Positions 29,113 through 41,895 are shown, counted from the first letter of the stretch. The stretch is DNA of 64,000 nt from Parasponia andersonii (GCA_002914805.1 JXTB01000154.1:2376-66375); one strand, 5' to 3'. The notes: generated from the letters alone by a model not told the origin. Made by a program: numbers and translations.

Positions 29113-31424
29113 TATAGGCTGGGAATTGGCGCAGGCCTGGATTTAAGGTGTAGCTGAAGACTTACATATGGTTTTTCTAGATATAACATATCGTATCCTT
29201 TATATGTGTAAAAAAATGTATTCTATGGGTTTCTAATTTCTGTACAGGTTTCATTATAAAATTATGTTTGGTGAAGAATGGAGTAATTGGGTTACCTCTG
29301 TCACTTAAAAGATACTAGCAAATTAAAATTAGTTTGGACTTTGGACTCCGAAATGATAATATAGTCTGCAATGATGGAACATTATATAGTAATATTTAGC
29401 AAACAAAGTCATCTTTGACTGGTACCGTTTCTCGGGTATGAGAGGATTATTCCTTGGCATGGAAGCCTTGGATGGATACTGGATAGTCTTTGGTCAACCA
29501 AAAAGACTGGATCATGATTCGCGATGACATATTGTAGTTTCAGATTTCTACTCTGCAGTCCCCATTCCCCCTAGTGATCCACTATATTAGCCAGCTTTTG
29601 CTTTCATAAACATTACGGATTTCATAGACATTACGGAGGGACGGAGCTGGGGGCTCAATTCTCTTTCCTTTATAAATGTCCAATTATTTACTTATATTTA
29701 TAATTTTTTAGCTTAAATTATACAAAAAGCCTCCGCTAAAATATATACAAAATACATAATAACTCTACAAATTAGACAAAATATAATTTTGACTCCACTA
29801 GCTAAAAATTTTGACTTCATTTCTGTAAACAGATATACATTCTTATATCTTAAAGATTAATAAATACGACGATAACGACACTAAAGAAGATAATTATTAA
29901 TTATCTACCCAGTACAAGTTGATCATCTCTTTGTACCATATGCATACATGTATATGTATTATTGCAACACCCACACAATATTGGTCTAAATTCTAGAGTG
30001 AATTTAGATTTAACCGTGCACACACGAAAAAATAAAAAACGTAAATATTCAACGAGATTCAATTGTAAAATACAGCTTAGATTCATGGGAAATCACCATC
30101 AAGTATTCTGCTAAGAAAGAGAATAATTTATACTTTATAATTTCTGTCTACCAGAAAACATCAAAGAATTCATAAATACATTTTGTCTGTTTTCACTAAT
30201 CTGAAAATTTCTACTAATTTATAATTATACTTTTAGTTTTCTATATCTTGAAAACTCCAAAATCCTTTTTCCACCGAGGTTACGCTGTTGCTCTCACTCT
30301 CTCTAAGTCACTCTTTTTTCTTTAGCTTCCTCACCTTCACACAAAGGAGTACATATATTTATATGAGTTAATAGACTAGAGTCCTCGTCCTACGAAATTT
30401 ACTATTCGGCTAATGAATAGAATTTCGTATTGATTCAAAGTCTTTTCCAATACTACTCCTGTAAACCACCAAGAGTGCTATTCACTTAGGATTCCTGCTC
30501 TTATGGCCACCAACATATATACGACCTTATAGCCCACATTTTGCTGCGGATTTAGTATGTAATATTATATTGTATGAATTACATTTTTAATGCAGATTAG
30601 GTACGGAATATTGTATTATATAAATTACTTTTTATAAGATAGTTATTATATTATTTATAATAAGTAATAATATTTTACAGTGATATTATGTTTGTTTAAA
30701 ATATAATAATATATTGTCTAAATATTACAAAATATTTTTTTATTATAATTATTTGGCAGTCCACGTTATAGTTTTTGCTTGCTCTTTTGGTTGCTCCCCT
30801 TCGCTATAATTAAAGAAATAAATATTAGACTAAGCAAAAAATAAAAGATATAATTAAATTATTTTTGTGTAAAGAAAAAAAATGATAATTTTTGTTGTTT
30901 AGGTAAAGAGTATTTATTTTTTAATTTTAGATAAATTAATTACCTCGCTAATTTTCATTTGTTGATGTTGTTTCTAATCTGAAGGATAAAAAAGATATGT
31001 TATTAGTTTAATTATAACAAATATATTCAATATTTTATTATATTAAGTATAAATTAATAATATTTTTTTACCTTTCTACGATTTTTTTGGGGTCAGATAA
31101 TTTTGGGTCCAGTGGTATGGTTAGTATTATCTCTATTTTCTAAATGGTTGGTAGTGCAGGAAGTGCCAATAGAGTTGATTCATCATTGTCAAATATTTTT
31201 GACACAATTGTGCAATTAAAGCTCTCTTGTTCTGAAATAAATTTGAAATATTTTTGTTTTTCCACATAATTGTTCAATTACCGGTAGCAATACTGTTGCA
31301 TTAGTATAACCTTCTTATATTGTCAATACTGGATATGGTCTTTTGATTAGAATTTGGGCTACTTTTCTAAAAATTGTTATGATGATGAATCATGTCTCGT
31401 CTTATATTCTAGTATGTAATTTTT
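29113..31424. other. Intergenic; promoter side of receptor kinase
   Basis: The promoter and leader of the minus-strand receptor kinase are expected in the first few hundred bases. The rest is AT-rich with no supported gene. A small imperfect repeat of a 'TATTATATTGTATGAATTAC' phrase occurs near 30560-30630. Confidence 0.4.
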
Positions 31425-32340
31425 ACATTTTTTTCATAATATGTTTATGATATTTAATTGAGTTAAAAAGAGGGAACAAGTCTTTTACATTCTCAAGCAT
31501 ATTTTGAGATAAAGCTTAAAATATGGTAAAGATTAAGGTAAACTTGTCAAATTTTATATTTTCATATCATTATTGCATATTTTCTTTTATCTCATAAATC
31601 AATATTTGTCATTATCAAAAAGTGGGAGATTGTTGGGAAATTAAGGTTTCAATCTTACTCACTCTTATTTTGAAAATAACAAATATTTGATTTAGTACTA
31701 ATGATTTAACTTGAGTGTGTAGTAAAAAACCTTTAAAAGTTCTAACTCAAATTAATCAAGGAATCATGCTTGAAGATGGATGCATATTGGACTTGTTATA
31801 ATCAAGCTTGAAGATGGACAATCAAGATACAAAATCATACCTAAATAGGATCCAAATCATACTTAGTCTTGTATTTAATTTAGTTCATCACACATAAATT
31901 CTTTTTACATTAGCTCATACTTTTCAAAAGAGTTTTCAAACTATGTAAGCTTAAAATGGTTATTTTATTATAGAAGTTAAAAATATATATATAATGATTT
32001 TAAATAGGCAAAATATTCTTTAAAATATGATTTCTTAAGTTTTAATAAGTTACAAATATATTTGAAATCATAATCATTTGATATATGCTAAAAAAATAGA
32101 TTTTTTATTTGCAAACTATAATATGTTTTGGTATGAACACTTTCTAAATTATTGTTAAATAACTTTATGATTCTAAAACAAGTTTGCAAGAGTCAAAATA
32201 CTCTTTTGAAATTGATTTTCAATATTTTTAAAATGTTTAAAATAAATTTAGAAATCAGTTTTTAAAAAATGCCAAGAGCAATCAAAATCTAAAAAATGGC
32301 CAAATGCTGAAACTGCCAAAATAAGCAAGGTTTTCGGTCT
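31425..32340 (+). mobile_element. Sire-type Copia 3' internal end plus truncated LTR (copy A)
   Basis: This stretch is collinear with 34712-35640. The polypurine-like AAAAAGTGGGAGA (about 31618-31630) is followed by the LTR start TGTTGGGAAATTAAGG at about 31633. LTR sequence continues to about 32340, where similarity to copy B stops and Copia coding remnants begin. It is a truncated or rearranged LTR rather than a whole one. Confidence 0.75.
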
Positions 32341-32760
32341 GCCAAAACTCAATATTGTTTATTTTAGAGTCTTTGGGTGTAAATACTTTATTTGTTTCTA
32401 AACATCAAAAGCAATTTGAAAATATTGATTTAAAATACAATGTTAGAACTTTTCTTAATTACTCTACTACTAGTAATACATAAAGAGAGTTTTTTAACAA
32501 AAAGAACTAAGTAGTAGATGAATCTATGCATGTAGTATTTGATAAAACTAATGATTCCTCAAAGGAGAAAAGCATATATAATAATGTTGTAAGTATGGTA
32601 CCTAAGCTTGAATGTATTGGAGCTTAACAATAAATCAAAAGATGAAAATTAAGTCCAACCTTAACACAAAGAAGATAAAGAGCTTTTGGAAGGATTATAT
32701 CCTCATCAATCAATTAAAGTATGTCTTCTTGAAAATTTAAACTTCAGTACTTAAAGCTTA
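32341..32760 (+). pseudogene. Copia integrase-RT linker remnant
   Basis: Short in-frame traces of a Sire-type Copia polyprotein: YFRVFGCKYFI near 32360 (the usual post-integrase RVFGCK motif), then VYNKRTK and VDESMHVVFDKTND near 32470-32560, which is typical of the linker before reverse transcriptase. Stops and frameshifts abound. It lies next to LTR copy A without the intervening gag/protease. Confidence 0.65.
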
Positions 32761-33599
32761 TGAAGACACTAAAACAAAAAATTAGTATGGTTGATTATAA
32801 TGAATTCTATTAAATTATTTTGTTTAAATATTGTTTATTTTGCTCAAACCTTCAAAAATAATTCCATGCTTTTCAAACTAATGAATTTTCATTGTTTTAG
32901 TTTTTGGTTTAATTGTATTTATCATTTTTCAAACAAAATCTTTCAAAACACTACTAGAACCGGGGATTCTGTAAACCAAAAATCTTGCTGGTCTACTGAA
33001 AAGTGCTCTAGATTGTTCTATCTCTCTGCTAGTTTCGGAATACTGAAAACCAGTTTTCGGTCTTCTAAAAACTCACAGTGCAACGAATATTGAAGCTATT
33101 TTTGACATTTATCTCACATTCTCTTATTTCTCTAGTTCTTATTAGAATTTTTATTTACGGGCCTAATTTTGACTAATATATTAATTGCTCGTATGTGATT
33201 TAAATGGATTGCACATTGTATATTATTTAAACTCTTATATTTATGTAAATGCTTGATAACTTTTATATGAAAAATACTATGCATACTTAATTGATTTATT
33301 TCAATATTAGTGATGTATTAGAACTCAAAATGATATGTTATTTGAATTCAATGTTTATATTTTGTAACTTTATCATTTTGCACATGTTTTTCATTTAAGA
33401 GAACAATTTTATTATAAATATCACATTTAAGGTTCTCATTAGCTTCAATACATGTTTTTGTTATGCTTTATCTTTTCTGATTATTTATTTCTTATGGTTA
33501 TTTAAACTTTGATAATATGTCTTATTTAGATTGGATACTTGTTATTAGTTGCTTAATCATATTTTTACTTCATATTTGTTAATCGGTAACAATCTTATC
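32761..33599. other. Decayed retroelement-like DNA
   Basis: AT-rich DNA inside the Copia cluster. A phrase resembling LTR text (TCGG...CTGAAAACCAGTTTTCGGTC near 33040) suggests more LTR debris, but nothing else is assignable. Confidence 0.35.
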
Positions 33600-33659
33600 C
33601 TTCATATTTATACAACTGGTTGATGATATCAAAAAGAGAAGAATGTGCTTTGATTTATT

Positions 33660-33890
33660 GAATGTGCTAATTGGTATCAAAGTGGTCATTATATTTCTTT
33701 TAATTTAATTGGTATCTATTATTTTAATTAGTATCAACTTGATATAGTTTTTAGTTTTTTAAAATATAATTAGTATTGCTTTAATTGGTATCTATTGCTA
33801 ATTAGTATCAATTTAGTCATTTTATCTTTAATTTAAATTAATTAGTATCAACTTGGTTATTCTATGTCCTCTTAACAGAATTGATATCTA
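33660..33890 (+). repeat. Degenerate array of AATTGGTATCWA-like units
   Basis: The motif AATTRGTATCWA occurs about seven times in 230 bases (near 33670, 33708, 33738, 33788, 33811, 33840 and 33879), spaced irregularly at about 20-50 bp. It resembles the Copia primer-binding core TGGTATCA. Confidence 0.6.
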
Positions 33891-34921
33891 TGAGCAAAAA
33901 TCTTCAAAGTATTCATCCTTTACAAGTTTAAAGGGGAGTTTAAATTTCTTTAGTTAAGCATATTTTGAGGAGGAGTATGTTTATGATTTACTTGTGCTAA
34001 ATTGATTGTATATTCTTTTGAATACATTATTTTTTATATGCTCTATATAGTTTGAATGAAATTGAATAAAAAAAAGGGAAATTATTACACTATTATGCTT
34101 GAATGATTTAAATTCTCCTATGCTTTATGATTAATTATATTTGGAGAAATACGTTTTCAATAAGTGAAAACTATGTTAGAGCTTTCATGATGTTCCATAA
34201 AATTATTTTCACCTTATGCTAGAGCTTTTATAATCTTGATTAGATGCAATTTCTCTATTTTTTAATATAATTGTCATACTATTTATTATTAATAAAAGAA
34301 GTTTTGTCAAAAATAAAAATAATGCTCTTGTTTTTACTTTGTCATCACATTATTGTTCAATTTTATATTTGATATTGTTATTTTTATTTTGATGATTATT
34401 CACTTCTAGATTCCTCCTTATCTCCTTATTGCTTAAGTTGTAATAGTATTTTTTTTAAGAGAAAATTGTTTGTATATTACTATTTCATATACTTTTGTAT
34501 TGAATTCAAATGGAGAGAGTAAAATAATGAATTAATATGGGGAGAATCTTATTCCAAAGGGATAGATTAATTTTCATGTGATATCTAGTTTGAAATTTGT
34601 TTATATCTTTTTAATGATATCAAAAAGGTGAGAATAATAATGATTTATGAATATTTAAAAAAATATTCATTTATGAGTGTGCATATTTTAAAAAGAAGAA
34701 CTTTGTTTAGAACACATTTTTACATTTTCTCATAATATGCTTATGATATTTAATTGAATTAAAAAAGATGAGCAAGTCCTTTTACATTCTCAAGCATATT
34801 TTGATATTAAGCTTAAAACATGGTAAAGATTAAGGTGAACTTGTCAAATTTTTTATTTTTATATCCTTATTGCATACTTTCTTTTATCTCATAAATCAAT
34901 ATTGTCATCATCAAAAAGTGG
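33891..34921 (+). mobile_element. Sire-type Copia 3' internal region with polypurine tracts (copy B)
   Basis: This is the 3' non-coding part of a Copia element. Several purine-rich tracts occur (AAAGGGGAG near 33930, GAGGAGGAG near 33970, and AAAAGTGGGAGA at about 34913-34924 right before the LTR). Multiple polypurine tracts are a known trait of Sireviruses. From 34712 onward it is collinear with 31425-31632. Confidence 0.6.
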
Positions 34922-36490
34922 GAGATTGTTGAGAAATTAAGATTTCAATCTTATTCACTCTTATTTTGAAAATAACAAATATTTGATTTAGTACTAATGA
35001 TTTAACTTGAGTGTATAGTGAAAAAGTTTTAAAAGTTCTAACTCAAATTAATCAAGGAATCATGCTTGAAGATGGATGCATATTGGACTTATTATAATCA
35101 AGCTTGAAGATGGACAATCAAGATACAAAATCATACCTAAATAGGATCTAAATCATACTTAGTCTTGTATTTAATTTAGTTCATCACACATAAATTCTTT
35201 TACATTAGCTCATACTTTTCAAAAGAGTTTTCAAATTATGTAAGCTTAAAATGGTTATTTTATTATAGAAGTTCGAAAATAAAAAATAATGATTTTGAAT
35301 GGGCAAAATATTCTTTAAACCATAGTTTCTTAAGTTTAAATAAGTTATAAATATATTAGAAATTATGATAATTTGATATAGGCTAAAAAAAGAAATTTTC
35401 TATTTGTAAACTAGAATATATTTTTGTACGAACACTTTCTAAATTATTATTAAACACCTTTGTGAATTTAAAATAAGTTTGTAAGAGTCAAAATACTCTT
35501 TTCAAATTGATTTCCAATATTTTTAAAATGTTTAAAATAAGTTTAGAAGTCAGTTTTTGAAAAACACTAAAAGCTGTCAAAATCTGAAAAATGGCTAAAT
35601 ACTGAAATCGTCAAAATAAACAAGGTTTTTAGTTACCAAAAATATTTTCAGTTTACCGAAAATGATAGCAAAAAAAATATATCCATTAAAATTCGACCGT
35701 TGAAAAAGCAGTGCTAACGGCTAGTATTTTCGGTCAATCAAAAGCACATTTTCAGTCCACCGAAAATGGTAGAAAGTGTATCTAATGGTTATAAACAGCT
35801 AGTTTTCACTCAAACTTATAATAAAAGCTATTTTAACACTTGAAAAAAACTTTGCACGAACTTAAATTGTTATCCAACTATATTCAAAGTACAAAAGTCT
35901 ATTCTTACATTGAATTAATTTTCAAATCATACTGAGCTAATTTTAGAGCATTCACTGTATATTATTCTCAAATCTCCTAAGCCAAAATTGTATTCATTAC
36001 TTTTGTAAAGATAATTCTTGAGTGTATGCACAATTTACTATTACAACACCATTGAGTGTGAGATGTGGTTAGCACCATAGTCATAAATAAATAATTGTGT
36101 ATAGGTGAGGTTGCCACCAGAATTTAAACAACGCGATTTAGGTGATGTTGCCACCAGTGTCTAAACAACCTGAGTATAGGTGAGGTTATCACCGGAGTCT
36201 AAATAACTTGTAAGTTGGTGAGATTTGCATCATTATCTAAACAATCTGTGTAGGTGAGGACTGACACCAAATTCAAAACAATCCAAGATTAGGCGTGATA
36301 GAGCTGGAGTCAAGACTATTGTAATGGTGTGTGTGAGTCTAAGAAGAATTCACTCTTTATAAAAGAGTTAGTTAAGCCTACAATATTGATTCGATAGTGG
36401 AAAGCTCACAGCAAGTTGTTGAAGGTTTGAGACGTAAACAAATCTCGTAAAAACTGAGTTTGTATTTTCTCTATCCCTATACTTTTTACT
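34922..36490 (+). repeat. Sire-type Copia LTR (copy B), about 1.57 kb
   Basis: It starts TGTTGAGAAATTAAG directly after a polypurine tract. The first 720 bp match copy A (31633-32340). The distal part shares structure with the LTR at 1761-3102: the repeated TAGGTGAG/ACCAGAGTCTAA units, then TAGGCGTGATAGAGCTGGAG, a GAATTCACTC block and CTCTATCCCTAT. The right end is blurred; 36490 is an estimate. Confidence 0.75.
36100..36290 (+). repeat. Minisatellite within the Copia LTR
   Basis: About five degenerate units of 35-50 bp, each with a TAGGTGAGGTTGCCACC-like half and a GTCTAAACAAC-like half. The related LTR at 1761-3102 carries only two to three such units (minus strand, about 2215-2100), so copy number varies within the family. 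Confidence 0.75.
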
Positions 36491-36694
36491 TTATTGCAAG
36501 TTATTTCATTGAGTATTTCACGGTATCTATCTCTAACCATACGAAAAAGCTTTACTAATTCATTATTTTCATTAGGTGTTTTGATTAAATTTTTAATAAT
36601 TAATTTTGTTAATTCTCTTGATTCATCATCGAATAAGAATATTGATATTCAATTTTCAGTTTCATTTTTTGTGTCATATATATAATTAGAAAAA

Positions 36695-37084
36695 TCCTGG
36701 AAGATTATTATTTACTGGCAATGAGGATCCCATAAGATGATGCACTTGATCGTTGATTTTAAAAATATATAGATCGTTTGAATTTCTTGTATTTGTTCTA
36801 TATTTGCTTCGAAAGATATGAAAGCAAACATTGAAGTAAAAATTCGAATATTTTTTCGGAAATATGTGCTTAAAGGGTCTCTGTAATAATCAAGTAACTG
36901 ATCTAGTATAGGGGGGATTTTTTATTGGAGGAATTTTAATTTTTATGTCTTTATAGCATGGATTATATTTTGGTAGATAAGTTTTTTTTGGCAGATTCGT
37001 CAAACCAAAAAGAAGCACTACAATATGTACAGATGTAAGAGCAGTCTCCAAGGTTATGATATTTATTAATATTACCTGTAACAC
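36695..37084 (-). pseudogene. Helitron Rep/helicase N-terminal fragment
   Basis: Read on the minus strand and allowing two frameshifts, this carries the signature of the Helitron helicase-like N-terminal domain: LGDCSYICTYCSASFWFDES (a paired-cysteine motif with the FW..E block), then NPCYKDIKIKIPPIKNPP, then LDYYRDPLSTYFRKNIRIF, TSMFAFISFEANIE, and finally FKINDQVHHLMGSSLP. This order matches plant Helitron proteins. Only a short N-terminal piece is present; the Rep and helicase catalytic parts are absent. Frameshifts lie near 36970 and 36895. It directly follows the Copia LTR on the left. Confidence 0.85.
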
Positions 37085-38348
37085 AATATGGAATAATAGT
37101 TAAAAGTGGGAAACGACATAATGAATAAGGGGTTTTTTTTTCGTATTTTTATATAGGAAATGAAGAGATTACTTTGTGTATTGAAGCTATTGACGTTGAG
37201 GGGTTAGTTGAGTGAAAAAAATATTTTTTAGGATTTATAAAATTTGATATTACAACGAGCCTTGATCGGTGAATATTTTCTAAATTCATACTGGAATTCT
37301 TATGTTGATTGTCTAAAATAGCATCGCTGCTAAATGCAAAGTCTTCATTTAGAAGACAGTAATAATGTTGTTTACATGACGCTTTGATAGTGGAAAATTT
37401 TTTGACATCATCTAGTTATTTATATGATGCAAAAGATATGTAGAGAAAAGAAACCAACAAAAAATAAGTTTCATATTAATCTTTCTTTTATTTAGTGCTT
37501 ATAGAATAATATAGTAATACTATCTGTGTATAAAGTAATTAATTTTTTTTTCTTTTTTTGGCTTTGTTAATTTATTTGTGCTATATTAATTATAATTTGA
37601 ATGATTATTATTAATGTTGATTTAATTACAACATTTTTGTTTATGATTTTTTGAGATTACATTCTTTATTAAATATTTTTCCGAACCCATACAAAATTAT
37701 CAACTCGTGCAAAATTATCTAAAACCCATTGCATGGCAATATTTCTCAAAACATTCCAAACGATAAAACTATAAAAGCATACAATTAAAAGTGAAGGGAA
37801 GTGAGAAAAGAAATGGTTCAAGCGGGACACAATTGGCTAGTATTATTTCTACATATACTAGGCAGATATTCTAGGATAATAATTATCTAAACTAATAACT
37901 AATAATATTTTTATTATGTTATATATAGCTAGAGATAGTAAAAATTTCTACGTTCTTCCTAGTTAATAACTAATAGTATTTATATTTTACTATGCAAACT
38001 CATTGTAAATTGTAAATATTTCCGTCCTCTTCCTTTCTTTTTTCTTTTGGGTGAAATAGCAAATTTGAGATATAAACTATCTAAACTCATAATACTTTTA
38101 CCTTATTATTCATAATCATTGCAATTAAGCTTTAAATACAACATCTTAATTATATATAAAATCAAAGTCCTTCAGTCCAAATATACAAAATATTAAATTA
38201 TACATATGACGAGTAAAAAATTAAATACATGATAGGAATAAGACTTTTTTCTCAGGTAAAATTTGTAGTAAATCAAATATGATTGATTCTTTATATTCGA
38301 TACAATTATATAATATATATAGATAGATGTATATCTATAAATATATAG
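37085..38348. other. AT-rich intergenic region
   Basis: No gene seen. The part next to 37085 may continue the decayed Helitron but nothing recognisable remains. Confidence 0.4.
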
Positions 38349-38594
38349 GTTGTCAATCCAATAGGTATTTTTTTTTTACCTATGGGTGGATATTTTTTTT
38401 TTAGTCATTGGATTTCCGTCTAATGGTGATCCAATGACTATAATGAAGTGTATGAAAAGACGTGCATTATTAATGCTCTTTCTCTCTCTTACTTTTTATA
38501 ATAAAAAAATGTACATGCTAAATTCTTATTGGCCAAATTGATACCTATGCATAGGTAAAAAAAAAAAAAAAATACCTACCGGATTGCTGCTCAT
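38349..38594. mobile_element. MITE with terminal inverted repeats
   Basis: The left end GTTGTCAATCCAATAGGTAT, a T-run and ACCTATGGGTGG are mirrored by ACCTATGCATAGGT, an A-run and ATACCTACCGGATTGCTGCTC at the right. An inner palindrome GTCATTGGAT...ATCCAATGAC lies near the left end. Length is about 246 bp; non-coding. Confidence 0.7.
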
Positions 38595-38879
38595 ATATGT
38601 ACATATATATATTATTTGACTCAAATATGCGAAAGACATCATCAATATATGACAATCTTATAGGATAGTATACTTAAGTATTTATCTAACCACCTGAAAA
38701 ATAATTTCTCATTTTTCTTTCAAAAAAAATCATTATGGCAATTAGATAAATATGTAAAACATTGTCCATATATTAAAAAATTTGCCATATATATTATATT
38801 AGTTAGATAATAAAGATAAAATCACGGAAATAAAACACAACACTGCCAAAAAACTACCAAGTACATAAAGACAAGGGAA

Positions 38880-39185
38880 AAAAGAAGAAAAACAAAAGAG
38901 CATCAAAGTAAAGGAGCGGATTAACGGAAGAGAGGAAGGGAAATGACTAAGAGCAAAGCAAAAAAACACAAAAACTCAGTCCAACTCTCCACCCAAAGCC
39001 AGAGACAAAAGCCCAATTTGATTGAATTGCAAAAACAAAGATGATGAGACTAAATAACTACACCCACTCATAGGCCACAACTAGAATCTTAAGGACAAAT
39101 CCATAAAATTACACCAAAAACCAAGTTATTATTATCTATATAGTGAAACAAGTTGGTTGCATACTAATTTCCTGCTCACCTTAAC
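38880..39185. repeat. Direct repeat C, left copy
   Basis: Similar over about 300 bp and in the same orientation to 41600-41895. Shared phrases include ACTAAATAACTAC / ACCAAATAACTAC, GGCCACAAC / AGCCACAAC, ACAAATCCATAAAAT and CAC..CTGAAACA-type ends. The two copies bracket 2.4 kb of non-coding DNA. Confidence 0.65.
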
Positions 39186-40370
39186 TTGTAATAATCTATA
39201 TCCCAATCTTACAATAAAAACCATTATACACAACAATGTCAGGCAACTAATGTCTACCTCTATTTGATTAATAAAAACATAATCATCATTATCAAATGTA
39301 GATTAGATTATAAAATATAACTAAGAAGAAACTAAAATAGTAATTATTGAAAGAGGGAAAAAAAAGGAAAATAGGGGAAAAAATATAAAAAGGAAAATAG
39401 GGGAGAAAAGGATTGAATAGGAATAATTTTTGGAAGAAAAGATAGAATAAGAGAGTTTAAAAAAGAGAAATTGAATTAACAAAGAAAGAAAAGCAAGAAT
39501 CAAATATTGGATAAAAGGGCTAGGGAAAAAGACAGTGAAAATGAATACATTAAACATAGAAAAAGGACTATTCATATTATATTATCTAAAAACAAAACAG
39601 TGAAAAGATAAATATATAAACATAATAGATGCAAGAGAGATGATGTGCATCAACAAATAATATGACAAAATATAACTAAGATAAAAAATAATAGTATTTA
39701 ATAAAACACTTTAATAATATATAATATTCAAGAGAAGAACAAATTAGTAAATATCTTAACTATATATCAATAATACATAGTATAAACATTAATGAACACC
39801 AAAATAAACATACTAATAGCTCGAAGGGGAAAAAAAAAAAAGAAAACAACATAACAGAAAGTAATAAAAGGCAATAATATCTGAACTATTTTTAAGAAAA
39901 GCTCTTCAGACCAGCTATAAATTAATTGTTAGCATTATACGAAATGCAGGGGAAGCAATAAGAGCACAATAAATACAATCCAATAGGCTAAGGACAAACT
40001 CAATAAGTTGCGAGTGAGAAAGAAGATACGCATAAATAAAGTTTGAAATAAGACAGTAAATAACTTGAATATTTATAGTCAAACGATAATAAAGAGATTA
40101 CAAAAGGTATTAAAAAAAATTGACAGATGGTAGCATCTAGAAACAATAAGTAATAAAAATGATGTATGTTTAATAAAAGAAAATCAGAAACTTACTCAAC
40201 ATCAATACTTTCAGTAAGTAAACAACGAAAGCAACAAATATCTCATATAAAAAACAGATAAAAAAAACCTCCACAAATATATTTAACAAAAAATTTCCCC
40301 ATTTTTCGTCACCGTCTCTAAATTATCTTTTTTTTATTTTATTTTATTTGGTTTTACTTCCTTTTTTCTT

Positions 40371-40680
40371 TTTTTTTTTGGATGAAAATATCAAGATAGC
40401 ATTCATTAAAGTTATGCGATAAGTATTTAGTTCATAAATGCGAGTAAACACATAATCAAAAGCAAAATTACAGATCATAATTAGCATCAAAACCAAACTA
40501 CTTTTTCTATTTTTTTTCACTTTATTTTTTCCTTATTTTTTTGGATGAAAGTAATAGCAAACTATCAGAACAACATTTAATGAAACTATATGAACATGAC
40601 TTAATTAATAAATGCAAGCAGACATATTATCAAAAGCAAAAACATGGATCATAATTAGCTTAAAACACATATGATAAATA
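40371..40680. repeat. Diverged tandem repeat, about 163-bp period
   Basis: Two units each begin with a T-run and GGATGAAAR, then share TTAATGAAA/TTAAAG, AATAAATGCAAG-like and ATCAAAAGCAAAA..ATCATAATTAGC blocks (about 40371-40533 and 40534-40680). Confidence 0.65.
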
Positions 40681-40772
40681 TCAAACAAAAATGATTTTTT
40701 TAAGAAAAAAAGCAAAATTACCATAGAAATCTTTTAGGGAAAAATCTAGAAGTTTAATTACACATAAACAAA

Positions 40773-40845
40773 TAAACACACGCTCACACGCTCACACACA
40801 CAACACACAACACACATACACACGCTTACACGCATATGCACACAT
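40773..40845. repeat. CA-rich cryptic simple repeat
   Basis: Interrupted CACACGCT / ACACAC units. Confidence 0.85.
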
Positions 40846-41599
40846 TATATATATATTTACACAAATTTGTAAGAAAATAAAAAAACCTAAAATATGAATG
40901 ACATTTTGCTAAAAAAAACAAATAGATAAAGTAATTAATAAAATGACATTTATTGGATAGTATAAAAGCTCATCAAAGCCAAGTTTCTAAATAAAAAGCC
41001 TAAAAATAGAAAAGCCACAACCAGTCTACCAAAAAAAATTGAAGCCCAAAAATAAGAAACCTACATCTACAAACCAAAGCCTTACAAAATAACTTAGAAT
41101 AGAGAAATAATAAACCAAACCTTAGAAGCCATAACCAATGAAAATTACAGCCGCAACAAAGGATCAGAAAATATAGAATAATCATTTTATAATATCTACA
41201 AACATGAACACGAAATAAACAATTGCCCAAAATACAAAGAGTATGACACACGGTGAAAAAAAAAATTAAGAATACAAAATTCAAGTTCGAAAAAATACCA
41301 CAAAAACGAAGATGATAACCAAATCACCTAAAGCACCTAAGATAAAAAAAAAAATAAAGAGTAGTTGGAATCGATAAAACCAAATCCAAACAGACGAACT
41401 AGATCTGAGAAAACAAAGGCTTAGGTAAAAAAAAAAAAAATCAAAAGACGAAGACAAATTATAGAGATTTATTATGGATCATAAATCAAATGAAAAAATA
41501 GAGGAAGCCATCATTTGAGAGAAAGAAAAAAGAAAACGATTTGTGAAAAGAGAGAAAATAAAGCATAAAAAACGAAAAAAAGAAGAGAGAAGAAGGCAC

Positions 41600-41895
41600 T
41601 CAAAAGATAGAGAGAGAGAAAGAAAGAAAGGAGCAGCGAATTGATAGAAGAGGAACGACGGAATAACCAAAGGCAAAAAAGAAGACATAAAAACCAAGTC
41701 CAGCCCTTCACCCAAACCCAAACACAGCGGAGTAATTCGGTCAAATCATACAAACAAAAATGAAAAAACCAAATAACTACATCCACTAACAAGCCACAAC
41801 CAGACGCTTAATAACAAATCCATAAAATCACACCGAAAACTAAATTACTGTTGTACACTGAAACACGTTATTTATATAGTAATTTTTTGCTCAAT
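41600..41895. repeat. Direct repeat C, right copy
   Basis: Right-hand partner of 38880-39185, in the same orientation and diverged by many substitutions and small indels. Confidence 0.65.

Larger units (their letters stand above)
39186..41599. other. Non-coding segment between direct repeats C
   Basis: Purine-skewed, AT-rich DNA without coding potential. It contains an internal tandem repeat (40371-40680) and a CA-rich tract. The open frames here are low-complexity by-products. Confidence 0.5.

Noticed and set aside
39321-41792. Several minus-strand frames rich in Phe, Leu and Ser
   Set aside because: They arise from purine-skewed AT-rich DNA; there is no domain, start context or splice structure.
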